Below are positions 47,019 through 55,802 of a stretch of DNA of 64,000 nt, piece after piece. Under the pieces are notes generated by a model. The model saw only the letters and a program-made list of their open reading frames with translations. It was not told the DNA's origin and did no database searches. Origin of the DNA: Pirellulimonas nuda (GTDB lineage Bacteria; Planctomycetota; Planctomycetia; Pirellulales; Lacipirellulaceae); contig NZ_CP036291.1 of NCBI RefSeq assembly GCF_007750855.1, positions 5,430,905 to 5,494,904 of the forward strand, in the 5' to 3' direction. The first letter of the stretch is position 1; each line of letters opens with the position of its first letter. The position numbers and the translations under genes are program-made.

Positions 47019-48331
47019 AGTTCGAGCTCCACCTCATCGACGCTCCCCGCCGCGGCGTGCCTTTCGGAGGTCGTCATCTCGGACTGGTCGATCTTCACGG
47101 CGAAATCGCGTCCCGGATCAAACGCCTCGTACTGGTCGACCCGGTCGAGCACGTCGACCAGCTTCTTCAAAAAAATGCGGGGCGCCGTCCCAACCTTACC
47201 GCCGAGCTGGCCGGCGATCGCGTCAGCCAAGCCGCGGATGTAGTGGTCGTCGCAGCGGCTGCGAACACGTTCAGCGGCCCCGGCGAGCGAGCAGTGGATG
47301 TCGCGGACGCGGCCCCCTACCTCACAGAGTCGCTCAAGGTTAAACGGAGCGAGACGGATCTGCGGCATCCGGGGATTATCGAATTGGGGGTCGGAGTCGA
47401 ACTCGACGTGCAGTCGCTGAGCAAGCGGCTCGAGGCTCCGGACCCCTTGCGGCCCGGTGAAGAATCCGGAGGTGCCGGTGACGACCAGATACAACCCGGG
47501 GAACTGGCCGCCGTCGACGTCGTCCAGGAGCTGCCGCAACGCGTTGAGGCACTTCTGCCGGACGTCACTCCGCATCCGCTGCACTGTCTCGACCTCGTCG
47601 AGGACCAGCAGCAGCCCGGCGTAGCCCGAGTCCCGGAGCACGGTGAGGAGCCCCTTGATCGACGCCGAGGCGCCGAAGTGGTCGATGTCTCCCTTGACCC
47701 CTGCCGCCCGCTTGGCGGCGGCGGCCACGTTCGGTTGCCCGGCGAGCCAGGCAAGGATCGCGTCCGCGGTCCCGCGATCGCTCTGGGCCTGAGCCTGACG
47801 GTAGCCGCGGAGGGCCAGGCTAAAGACCTGGGCCGAGTCGCCAAGCTTTCGGAGGCGGGTTTCGAAGAGCTCGTTGGTGCGTTGGAAAAGCTCCCTGTCG
47901 GGGAGCTCTTCTCCGCTGCATTCGCTCAGCACGTCTTGCTCGAGGGCCAGGAACCAGTTGTCAATCACGTTCCGGAAGGCGCCGTCGCAGCACTCGGCCG
48001 TACGTAGCCGCTCGTTCAGCCGCCGGTAGACCGTCTCCATCCGGTGCAGCGGCGTCTCTGTCTCGGAGATCTGTACCTCGGCGGTGGCGAAGCCGAGCTT
48101 CCGAGCCCGGTCGGCGAGCCAGCGGGCAAAGAACGTCTTCCCGCAGCCGTACTCGCCGCGGACCGCCTTGAACTGGCCCTGCCCTTGCTTCGCGTCACGC
48201 AGCTCTTCGTCCAACGCCACTTCAAACCGGTCGAGCCCCACAGCGAATGCGTCGAGGCTCTCCTCAGGAACCGTGCCGCGACGCAGAGCGTTGAGGATGT
48301 CACGGCTGCGTTGCTTGCTGAGCTGCATCAT
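47015..48331 (-). CDS. brxD: BrxD-type ATP-binding protein (DUF2791)
   Basis: AAA+-like P-loop ATPase of 438 aa matching the BREX protein BrxD. It opens RSRDILNALRRGTVPEESLD, then AVGLDRFEVALDEEL, Walker A RGEYGCGKTFFARW (59-70) and ATAEVQISETETPLHRMETVYRRL, typical of this family, with Walker B LLLVLDEVE (242-248) and VVTGTSGFF as sensor 1. BrxD accompanies BrxHI, and usually PglZ, in BREX; its exact role is unresolved. It begins 3 bp after the dynamin-like gene ends and overlaps the helicase gene, forming a three-gene coupled operon. Confidence 0.9.
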   Translation of the reverse strand: MMQLSKQRSRDILNALRRGTVPEESLDAFAVGLDRFEVALDEELRDAKQGQGQFKAVRGEYGCGKTFFARWLADRARKLGFATAEVQISETETPLHRMETVYRRLNERLRTAECCDGAFRNVIDNWFLALEQDVLSECSGEELPDRELFQRTNELFETRLRKLGDSAQVFSLALRGYRQAQAQSDRGTADAILAWLAGQPNVAAAAKRAAGVKGDIDHFGASASIKGLLTVLRDSGYAGLLLVLDEVETVQRMRSDVRQKCLNALRQLLDDVDGGQFPGLYLVVTGTSGFFTGPQGVRSLEPLAQRLHVEFDSDPQFDNPRMPQIRLAPFNLERLCEVGGRVRDIHCSLAGAAERVRSRCDDHYIRGLADAIAGQLGGKVGTAPRIFLKKLVDVLDRVDQYEAFDPGRDFAVKIDQSEMTTSERHAAAGSVDEVELEL

Positions 48332-48334
48332 GGA

Positions 48335-51300
48335 TCAATCGGTGAACTCTTGGGATAGTAAGTCGGCCTTGATCTCCACCGTATCGGTGTCTCGGCAGAA
48401 CTGAACGATCTGCAGGCCATCGACATTCAGTAGCCGCTGCACGGCCGCGATCCGCGGTTCGACACGCAGGCGTCCCAACCCGAGCTGCCTGCACAGAGCC
48501 GGGGTCGTCAGGCTCCAATGGCTACGCTGCATCGCGTCCAAGAACCTGCGGAGGTCGCCCTCGTTCAGGGCCGCTCGCCCACATCGATCTCTTTGCTCGC
48601 GGTAAAGCGGGCTACTTAGCAGGCGGTCGAGGAAGTCGCTCGGAGACTCGTCCGCAGGCGGGGCCGGTTCGCCTGGGGGCTCTCCTGCATCAGGCGTTAC
48701 TTCGACCGGGATTGCTGGTTCTTCTTTGGGAGGCGCCGGGCCGTTCGAGGGCGGCGGAGCAGGGTCCTCTGGGAAAGGGATTCGCTGCGTGACAGAACGC
48801 GGCCGGTTGGAGAGGTTCCACGGTTCTTCTGGCTCCGAGACGGTCGTCCCCCCCGCCGGACTTGAAGCGCCTACGGCCGTGGCTGAGGTCGCCGGTCCTT
48901 CCTGACCGATTGCGGCGCCGTCAGCGTCGTGGTTGGCCGGCGAGGTGACGCCGGCCGAGCTCGCGTCGTCGCCGAGGCTTGTCCCGGATTGCTGGTCGGG
49001 TTCGGGGGCGGGGTTTGGGCTGTCGGTGGGGGACGGCTCCTGGTTCCCGTACGGCTCAAACGGCAATAAAGGCGCCTCCGAGTCGCGACGCGGGGCCTCG
49101 GGCGGCGGCAGTGAGAGCGGGGCCATGTAGGCCGTCGGCACCCTTGAAGTCGCTCGAACGGCCTCCCAGACCTGGAGGGCGGCGGTGCGGATATGCTCCA
49201 TCTGGGCGATCATCTGGCCACGCTGCTCGATCTCGCCGGCTCTTCGGAGCTGGGCGCTGGCGTTGCGAAGTTCTGCGATCGCGTCCGCCCGAAAACGCAT
49301 CAACGAACTCGACGCTCCCTGGCAGAGGCCGAACAGCCGCTGGTCCAAGACTTCCGCGACCGAGGCGTGTACATCCTGCACGCTCGCCTCGGCCCCACGG
49401 CCAAGCCGCTCACGCATCCGGGCCTGACAACCGATCCCTCCCTCGTTGACGACGGCGGTGTAGGTCGGGCCAAGCCCGTCCTGCACCACGTCATAGGCCG
49501 GTTTTCTAATCGACTGGAGGTCGTGAACGATCCTCTGCACCGCCTCGGACATCGACTCGCTGTGCGTCGCCGCCACCGATTCGAGGTTCTCGGCGATCAC
49601 TTCGAGGGCTGCCGTCGCCTCGCCGTCGTTGATGTCCCGGGACGACTCTCGGATCCGGCGACGCAGCTGGTCGACGGCGCCCACCACGAGCGAGTCGCTA
49701 GCAGATTGAATGATCTTGTCTCGGAAAGTAGTCCACCCGCTTGAGAGGCCGTCAACCATGGCGCCGCACAAAGCCTGGTTGACGTCGATGAACTCGCCAC
49801 GCCCGGTAGTGTGGATGCCCTTCTTGCGAGCGACGGCCCGCAGGGTGTTCCAGTACAAGACGTTCCACGAACGCCGGTTCGAGGCGATCCTCTCCTCAAG
49901 CGCCCGCCGCAGCCCGCCGAAGCTCTCCCGGATCTCTCGGGCGGACCGGTTGCTGCCCGCGACAAACTCTTTTGTTGCTACGTCAATATAGTCATCGAAC
50001 CAGGGGATGATCTCTTCGTCGAGCTTGGCGACGAGCCGGGCGATCGCGCCAGATCCTTCGCCGACTCCTGCCTCGAGGGTAGCCCAGGCTTGGCTAAAAA
50101 AACGCACCAGCCGACCCACCTCCCGGGCCACGCGTTGCTCGAGGTCGTCGAAGTAGAAGCGTGCCAAGTGCTCGGCTGCGATCTGGTTCACGAAGTGCTT
50201 CAGCTCCGGGATCCCTGTTCTGTCCGGGTCGCCGCCGAACTGATCCATGAGGCCGCGTAGCCGGACGCGTCCTGGGCTGATCCGCTTCTGGAACGCTTCG
50301 TAGGCCAGGGCCGACACAAAGAAGACGCGGATCGAGGCGATCCGCTCGAGCATCTCGCTACGCGTCTTGGAATCCTCTTCACTGTTGCCCAGCGGCATCA
50401 GGGGGGACGCGATGTCACGTAGCATCTTCCGGTAGGTCTGCGTCTGTTCGTCGATGTGACGGTCGATTGCCGCACGGTAGAGCCGCTCTTCTGCGTCAGG
50501 GTCGTCGGCAGCAGAATCGTCGAGGTCGAATTCGGGGATGTGGGCGTCAAACTTCGTCTTGATGATGAATAGCTGCTGCCGCCCGCTGTCGGTCGCTTCG
50601 AGGTAGTCGCCCAGGACGCTTGAGCTCCGCAGCCACGACGTGATGTCGATCCCGAGGTTGCTATCGCTGGTGCAGACCGCGACCGCACGGGCCTCCTTCC
50701 GCAGACTGTTGGTGATTTCGGTGCGTTGCGGGTCGTTGTCGTTGGTGCCGGGGAGGTCGACGAGCTGCAGGTTTGGGTGCCAGTCTCTGAACGGCCCCCG
50801 GATCTCGCACCTGTCGATGATCGTCCAAAAGATGTCCTTCGTAGAAAGGTACCTCTCAATCGTGACCCGCATGTGCGGGAGGCTGTCGCTCTTAGGCTGC
50901 GCCTTATGGCCGAGCAGGCGGGCGACCTCGTCCGGGATCGGGGCGTCCGCGACCGACCGCACGAGTTCAGCGGCCGATTGTGTAGGGTCGATCCCCAAGA
51001 TGGTGACGAATCGTTCGAGTGTGCTGTGGATGAACCGAGGGTCGTCCGGCTCCTCCTCGCTCCCACCCCCCCGCTCTAACCGGTGGAGATAGTCACGAGC
51101 TTCTTCCACCGCTCGCCTACGCTCCCTGTCCAGGCGTCTCTCCGAGATGAACTCGATCGTGAAGCCCCACTGACCGTCATGCTTCAGTGAGACGATCGCC
51201 GCGGTGCAGGGCTTGATGTCGGACGTCGGCAAGATCGAAGCAGACGCGAGGGCGTTCAGCAGCGTGCTCTTGCCGTGCCGACTCGGGCCCAACAACGCGA

Positions 51301-51559
51301 TCCTTACGGCCGGCTCGTTCTCGAGCTCCGCCAGCACCGAGTCGATTGTGCTCCGGAAACGCTCGATGTGGGCGCCGGCGCCCTCGACGCGTTCGGCGGA
51401 TTCGAGAAACGTTGGTGAGAAGAGCTCGTCTCTGAGCGTCACGATCCGCTCTCTCAGCGTCGCCCGTCGGTCAAACTCTCTCCCGTCTAGCTGTCCGGCG
51501 TGCGAGCTCTCCCACTGAGGCGGCGGCGGGAGTGGAGCAGGTTGGTCAGTGCGATCCAC
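48335..51559 (-). CDS. Dynamin-like GTPase with PglZ-type C-terminal module
   Basis: A 1,074-aa protein. Residues about 40-470 are a dynamin-superfamily GTPase: G1 GPSRHGKST (91-99), G2 Thr near PCTA (119), G3 DLPG (268-271) and G4 TKFD (335-338). Residues about 470-800 are helical (stalk-like), with no clear transmembrane paddle. Residues about 800-975 are a Pro/Ser/Glu-rich linker. The last 100 residues (SDFLDRLLSSPLYREQRD, LCRQLGLGRLRVEPR, VQRLLNVDGLQIV, VEIKADLLSQEF) resemble the C-terminal winged-helix module of BREX PglZ phosphatases as I remember it. No PglZ core is present. It probably senses or remodels membranes and hands over to BrxD/BrxHI through the shared module; this is inference. 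Confidence 0.82.
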   Translation of the reverse strand: MDRTDQPAPLPPPPQWESSHAGQLDGREFDRRATLRERIVTLRDELFSPTFLESAERVEGAGAHIERFRSTIDSVLAELENEPAVRIALLGPSRHGKSTLLNALASASILPTSDIKPCTAAIVSLKHDGQWGFTIEFISERRLDRERRRAVEEARDYLHRLERGGGSEEEPDDPRFIHSTLERFVTILGIDPTQSAAELVRSVADAPIPDEVARLLGHKAQPKSDSLPHMRVTIERYLSTKDIFWTIIDRCEIRGPFRDWHPNLQLVDLPGTNDNDPQRTEITNSLRKEARAVAVCTSDSNLGIDITSWLRSSSVLGDYLEATDSGRQQLFIIKTKFDAHIPEFDLDDSAADDPDAEERLYRAAIDRHIDEQTQTYRKMLRDIASPLMPLGNSEEDSKTRSEMLERIASIRVFFVSALAYEAFQKRISPGRVRLRGLMDQFGGDPDRTGIPELKHFVNQIAAEHLARFYFDDLEQRVAREVGRLVRFFSQAWATLEAGVGEGSGAIARLVAKLDEEIIPWFDDYIDVATKEFVAGSNRSAREIRESFGGLRRALEERIASNRRSWNVLYWNTLRAVARKKGIHTTGRGEFIDVNQALCGAMVDGLSSGWTTFRDKIIQSASDSLVVGAVDQLRRRIRESSRDINDGEATAALEVIAENLESVAATHSESMSEAVQRIVHDLQSIRKPAYDVVQDGLGPTYTAVVNEGGIGCQARMRERLGRGAEASVQDVHASVAEVLDQRLFGLCQGASSSLMRFRADAIAELRNASAQLRRAGEIEQRGQMIAQMEHIRTAALQVWEAVRATSRVPTAYMAPLSLPPPEAPRRDSEAPLLPFEPYGNQEPSPTDSPNPAPEPDQQSGTSLGDDASSAGVTSPANHDADGAAIGQEGPATSATAVGASSPAGGTTVSEPEEPWNLSNRPRSVTQRIPFPEDPAPPPSNGPAPPKEEPAIPVEVTPDAGEPPGEPAPPADESPSDFLDRLLSSPLYREQRDRCGRAALNEGDLRRFLDAMQRSHWSLTTPALCRQLGLGRLRVEPRIAAVQRLLNVDGLQIVQFCRDTDTVEIKADLLSQEFTD

Positions 51560-51842
51560 GGCGAGTGCTTAGCTTGGGACGCGTGCGGGTAGATCCAGCA
51601 CGCATTGTGCCGGATCCGCAGCCGCGGCACTAGGATCTTGGCGGCGGCGTCTGCGAGCGACGTCCACTGGCGTCGGACACGAGCGTTACCCGAGCTTCTC
51701 ACGCCGGCGCCCAGGCGGAGAGGCTTGGTAGGCTGTCCCGGATGCGTCGAGTCTCCGGTGGTCGCACGGGCGTCCACCCGGCGAGCTCGGCGACAACTTC
51801 TCGTCGACGTTCGCCAAGTCGAGTCCCGCAGCCTGCGTCAAC

Positions 51843-52277
51843 CTATTGCGTCGGGAGCACCCCGTCGGCGATCGCCGTCAACAGGGCCTCCAGCATCAAC
51901 GCAAGCTCGGGGTCCACGAGCTTCTTGGCCACTTCGACCGGGACGACGGCCCTGCTCCGCGACGACCGCTCGTCCCAATCGACGAGGATCTCGTCCACAA
52001 GCAAGGGGAAGACCTCGACGCGGGCGATCCCTCCCCACTTCTCGACCTCGAAGAAACCGAGCGACGCCCCCTGGACGTCGCCAAGCACGCCGGCCTCTTC
52101 TCGGGCCTCGATGCAAGCGGTCGACTCGGGGGTCTCTGCGGGGTCGATCACCCCCTTGGGGAAGATCCACTTGCCCGTTATCCGGGAGGTAATGAGCACG
52201 ACGCGTACGTCGTCGCCATCGCACACGTACGCCAACGCCCCTGCCTGGGAGAACATCCAAAGCGGCTTGGCGGTCAT
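51843..52277 (-). CDS. Nudix hydrolase
   Basis: Nudix-fold pyrophosphohydrolase of 144 aa from the ATG at 52277 (MTAKPLWMFSQAGALAYV). The Nudix box is GVIDPAETPESTACIEAREEAGV, which fits G-x5-E-x7-xE-x2-EE-x-G with Ile in place of the first Arg; the metal-binding Glu residues are kept. KWIFPKG precedes it, as in diadenosine polyphosphate or inositol pyrophosphate hydrolases. It lies 283 bp upstream of the dynamin gene on the same strand and may be first in the operon. In a defence setting it could act on nucleotide signals, but no substrate can be assigned. Confidence 0.85.
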   Translation of the reverse strand: MTAKPLWMFSQAGALAYVCDGDDVRVVLITSRITGKWIFPKGVIDPAETPESTACIEAREEAGVLGDVQGASLGFFEVEKWGGIARVEVFPLLVDEILVDWDERSSRSRAVVPVEVAKKLVDPELALMLEALLTAIADGVLPTQ

Positions 52278-52467
52278 GAGGCGTCCTCGGATACTATGTC
52301 GGCCAGGTCGCCGCTCGACCCGTATTCTACCACCCTCTGCTTCCGGACGCACGCAGGGTCCTGGTCGCAGCGCCGCCACGAGCGGGGCGTGAAGAGCTCT
52401 CCGCGACGACCCTTCCGCCGGCTCTCCTCGCCGCCGCGGTGATCTCTGCCGGGATGTTGCTTGCGGC

Positions 52468-54288
52468 GTGCGTGGCCGCGGCTATACTCCCCCCAGCCCG
52501 TGCCGCTGTTCGATTGACGACGCGAGAGCCGCCGCCCCCGAGGCAAGGAGCCGAGCCCTGTCCGACCGACCGACGGCCGAGCTGCTTGCGATCCCTGGCC
52601 TTTCGATCCAAGGTCAGATCGGCAGCGGTGCGTTTGGGGCGGTCTATCGGGCGCGGCACCTGACCCTCGATGTCGACGTCGCCGTGAAGGTGATCACGGC
52701 CGCCCACGCCAGCGGCGCCGGGTCGGAACGGGTCCTTTACGAGGCCCGTCTGATGGCCCGACTGGATCACCCTGGTCTGCTGAGGATCCTCGACGCCGGA
52801 CAGGTCGGTTCCAGCGTTTACCTAGTGCTCGAGTACATGGACGGAGGGACCTGCAGCGGCCTCTCGGCGCTCCCATCCGACCAGGGGGTCGGGCTCCTCA
52901 AGCAGCTGCTGTCCGCGACCCAATCGCTCCACGCCGCCCACGTCCTCCACCGGGACATCAAGCCCGCCCACTGCCTGCGTCGGTCTTCCGATGGCCGCGT
53001 CAAGCTCGCCGACCTGGGCCTAGCGGTCGACATGGAGGCGACACGGGGACGCTTCCAGCTTGCCGGCACCATCCCTTTCATGGCGCCGGAACTCTTCGCG
53101 TTTCCTCCCCGGTACAGTGAGCGGTCCGACTTGTACGCCCTCGGAATGACCGCCGCGTGCCTTCTGCTCGCGAAGCCCCCGTTCCCGGCTGCGGCGGCGG
53201 ACCAAGTAATCGCCTGGGCCAAGTCCGGGAGACGCCCCCGCGTCGCGGACCTCAGGCCGGATGTTCCGGCGAGCGTCTCGGCGACGATCGATAGCATGAC
53301 CGAGCCATCCCCGGAGGACCGTCCGGCCAACGCCACGGAGGCCCTCAAGTCCATCGGCGGCACGCCGTCTGACGCCCTGCTGGGCCCGGAGACCGCTGCC
53401 ACCCTTCCAGAGCAGACCGAGACGCGTCGCTTCGGGGGCGCCGCAACCGTCAGGCCGAGTGAGATCCTCGGTCCGTGGCGGCTCGGCCCGGAGGTCTACC
53501 GGTCTCGCAACTGGCTCGGTCGGCTCGTGACGCACGCCACAACGGCCAAGCCAGCACGGATGATGCAGCTCCTGCCCGAGGGGAACCTGGCCGGCTCGAG
53601 TGACTTCATCCTAGCGGCGGCCGAGAAGGCGTCGCGGCTGCGACACGACGCAGTCCTGGCGGTGCTCGATTGGGGCCGCAGGCACGACAGAGCGTACGTC
53701 GTCACCGACGACCACGGGTTGACGCTCGGGTCCTTGGTCGACGGCGGCAAGACGCTCTCAGAAGCAGACGCCCTGGGCTTCCTCCGCACGCTCTGCGTCG
53801 CCCTTGCTTGGCTGCACGAGATAGGGCTCGTGTACCAGCACATCGACCCTGGCGCCCTGGTGGTGGGGCGAGACGCGAGGACCGCCGAGCTGCGTTGGCC
53901 GCTTTATTGCGTTGAGGCCGGTGGGCCGACCTGCGACGCACAGGGCGCCGGCCGCCAAGTCTACGCAGCGGCCTTCGCCCCGCCGGAGGTCCTGGACCGA
54001 TCCGCGACCCGGATTATGCCGAGTGTGGATGTGTTCGCCCTGGGGGCAACGTTCGCTTGCCTGCTAGCGGGGAGGGCCGCGTACGCATCGGCACGCAAAG
54101 CGGGGCCGGGCCGGATCCCTGACGTCGCAGCCGCGAGCCTGGGGGTGACGGCCCGCACCGCTTCCCTCTTGGCCGCGATGACAGCGGCTGCACCCGACAA
54201 ACGCCCCGCCGCCAAGGAAGTCGTAGACAGGGTGACCGAGATCGCGGCCGGGCTTGGGGTTATGCCTCCCCGTACGGCAGCGGAGTAG
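52468..54288 (+). CDS. Ser/Thr protein kinase with second degenerate kinase domain
   Basis: A 606-aa cytosolic protein with no membrane segment. Domain 1 (about 45-320) has GSGAFG (52-57), Lys74 in VAVKV, HRDIKPAH (161-168, His replacing the Asn), DLG instead of DFG (182-184) and APE (206-208), so it should be active. Domain 2 (about 345-590) keeps the fold (LGSLVDGGKTLSEADALGFL, VYQHIDPGALVV) but lacks HRD and DFG and is a pseudokinase. The GTG start at 52468 is uncertain; no other start occurs before domain 1. It is divergent from the Nudix-dynamin-BrxD-BrxHI genes by 190 bp. BREX type 2 also has a kinase (PglW), so this may be its regulatory counterpart. Confidence 0.85.
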   Translation: MRGRGYTPPSPCRCSIDDARAAAPEARSRALSDRPTAELLAIPGLSIQGQIGSGAFGAVYRARHLTLDVDVAVKVITAAHASGAGSERVLYEARLMARLDHPGLLRILDAGQVGSSVYLVLEYMDGGTCSGLSALPSDQGVGLLKQLLSATQSLHAAHVLHRDIKPAHCLRRSSDGRVKLADLGLAVDMEATRGRFQLAGTIPFMAPELFAFPPRYSERSDLYALGMTAACLLLAKPPFPAAAADQVIAWAKSGRRPRVADLRPDVPASVSATIDSMTEPSPEDRPANATEALKSIGGTPSDALLGPETAATLPEQTETRRFGGAATVRPSEILGPWRLGPEVYRSRNWLGRLVTHATTAKPARMMQLLPEGNLAGSSDFILAAAEKASRLRHDAVLAVLDWGRRHDRAYVVTDDHGLTLGSLVDGGKTLSEADALGFLRTLCVALAWLHEIGLVYQHIDPGALVVGRDARTAELRWPLYCVEAGGPTCDAQGAGRQVYAAAFAPPEVLDRSATRIMPSVDVFALGATFACLLAGRAAYASARKAGPGRIPDVAAASLGVTARTASLLAAMTAAAPDKRPAAKEVVDRVTEIAAGLGVMPPRTAAE

Positions 54289-54691
54289 ACCGGGGGGCAA
54301 GTCGTGCACGCAGCAGCTCAGCACAGCCGGGGAGAACCAGGGTGCGTGGGCTCTGAGGCCGGCCGAGCATCTCCGTCCCGTGCAGGAGGCTCCAAGATCA
54401 GCGGAGTCCCCGCGCCGTGATGGCCCGATCTGAAGGCTCCCGGCTCGCGGCCCCTGCGGGATAAGAAAAAGGCCATGATCGCGAGGCCTGATTGGCGGGA
54501 GAGCGGCCGGCGGCGAGCCAGGCGAGTCCGTTGACGATCGTAGTTGACCGCACGCAGAGCCGGCCCTGGCGCCCACCGCCTGACCTCCCGCGTGCCGGGC
54601 CTGCTGAGAGCGGCCTCGGGGCTCAACAACCCGCTGCCATGAATAGTGGAGGCGTTGCTACTAGATCGCGGCAGCCCCTCCCGAGCCGAAC
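54289..54691. other. Gene-free segment between kinase and insertion element
   Basis: About 400 bp; no supported gene, RNA or repeat other than the palindrome at its right edge, which belongs to the insertion element. Several frames are open because of the high GC, but none has coding character. Confidence 0.45.
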
Positions 54692-55798
54692 TTTGTTGTT
54701 AACAACAAACTCTCTGCTTCCCTCAAGTAGCCTCCGATAGCAATCCGGCCGCACCAGACGCCGATAGGGCGTCGCCTCGGCCCTCACCGCCCTCTCCAGC
54801 AGCCAACCGAATCGCGGCCCCGGGGACTTCGCCCTGCGGTGGTTGAACCGGAACGCGGCCCCGTCGAGGTAGCCCTGCAGGTGCGTAGCGCGCACCGTGC
54901 CGTGGTGGGTGGCAGAGAGCCACTGGCGGAGCTGCGCAGCGAGGTGATGGACGCCCAGGAGCTCTGACTGCTGAGCAACCAGCACGTGCTTGAAGCGAGG
55001 TCTTTTCGGGCCGCGGGGATATAGGCGATCCACCGGTGCGGACCGTGCTCCTTGCCTCCACGGCCGACGTGACGAAGGCGCCAAGGTTCCTCTGCTTAGC
55101 AGCGGCGATCACCTCCATGCGGGCCCGCCCCAGACGCCGCCCCAGGACCTCGACCGCCAGCGCCACCAGCCCGCCGCACCGCGTCTTGAGCCCGGTCACT
55201 GCTTCCCGTCCCCCGACGCGCACGGCGCCGACCTCTACCTGCCCGCTCAGGCGGCCCTCTGCCCAGGGCGCCATCGCCCTTGGCAACTTGTGCAGCCAGG
55301 CCCAGGCGGTCTGGTAGCTCGCCACACCCAGGGCCTGCTGGAGCTCCAACGCACTGACCCCGCCTGGCTGGCAGACCAACCACGCTGCCTGGAACCAGTC
55401 TTTGAGCGGCCTACGTGACCCATGAAGAAGGGTCCCCGCGGTCAGCGAGGCCTGGCGGCCGCACTGTGTGCGGTGGAACAGGTTCAGCCCCGTCTGCCAC
55501 GCCCGCCGGCCCCCGCAGCAGGGGCACTCAAACCCCCGCGGCCAGCGGGCCTGGGCCAGGTACCCCCAGCAGGCCTCCTCCCGCCCGAAGCGGGCCCGGA
55601 ACTCCTGCTGCGTCCGCGGAGGGAGGCATGTGGGCAGCGGCGCTGGGGGGAGGAACTGGGCCGGGGTGGGTAGCCCACGGAGTATCGGCACGATCCGGGC
55701 CCCGGGGGGGAGCCAGTTTGGGGCACGCTGGCCCCCGGTTCCCCCTTGCGGGCTCCCCGTCAGACGCCGAAGTCTGGGACGACTGGACTTTGTTGTAC
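54692..55798 (-). mobile_element. IS1595-type insertion element (inactive)
   Basis: About 1.1 kb. The left end carries TTAACAACAAACTC and the right end, read inward, TGTACAACAAAGTC, which align as imperfect terminal inverted repeats. The left end also forms the perfect palindrome TTTGTTGTTAACAACAAA (54692-54709). It encodes a frameshifted IS1595-family transposase. Target duplications could not be established by eye. Confidence 0.65.
54700..55790 (-). pseudogene. IS1595-family transposase, frameshifted
   Basis: The first frame encodes the IS1595 zinc ribbon (FECPCCGGRRAWQTG... FHRTQCGRQASLTAGTL) and the DDE-region start (WLHKLPRAMAP, GQVEVGAVRVGGREA... AFVTSAVEA). Near 55030 the reading switches to another frame that completes the domain: PRFKHVLVAQQ, HHGTVRATHLQGYLDGAAF and FNHRRAKSPGPRFGWLLERA. 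A single-base frameshift splits it, so it is probably inactive. The expected acidic DDE residue in EVGAVRVGG is also not clear. The annotated start region near the terminal repeat is uncertain. Confidence 0.78.
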
Positions 55799-55802
55799 GC
55801 AC

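Noticed and set aside
46164-48007. Plus-strand frames of 266 and 387 aa opposite BrxHI and BrxD
   Set aside because: They lie wholly antisense to genes with complete motif sets and have no domain of their own.
52457-52487. Sigma-70 promoter TTGCTT/TATACT before the kinase
   Set aside because: The -10-like TATACT is good but the spacing to either TTG box is 15 or 19 bases, and it lies downstream of the only available start codon.
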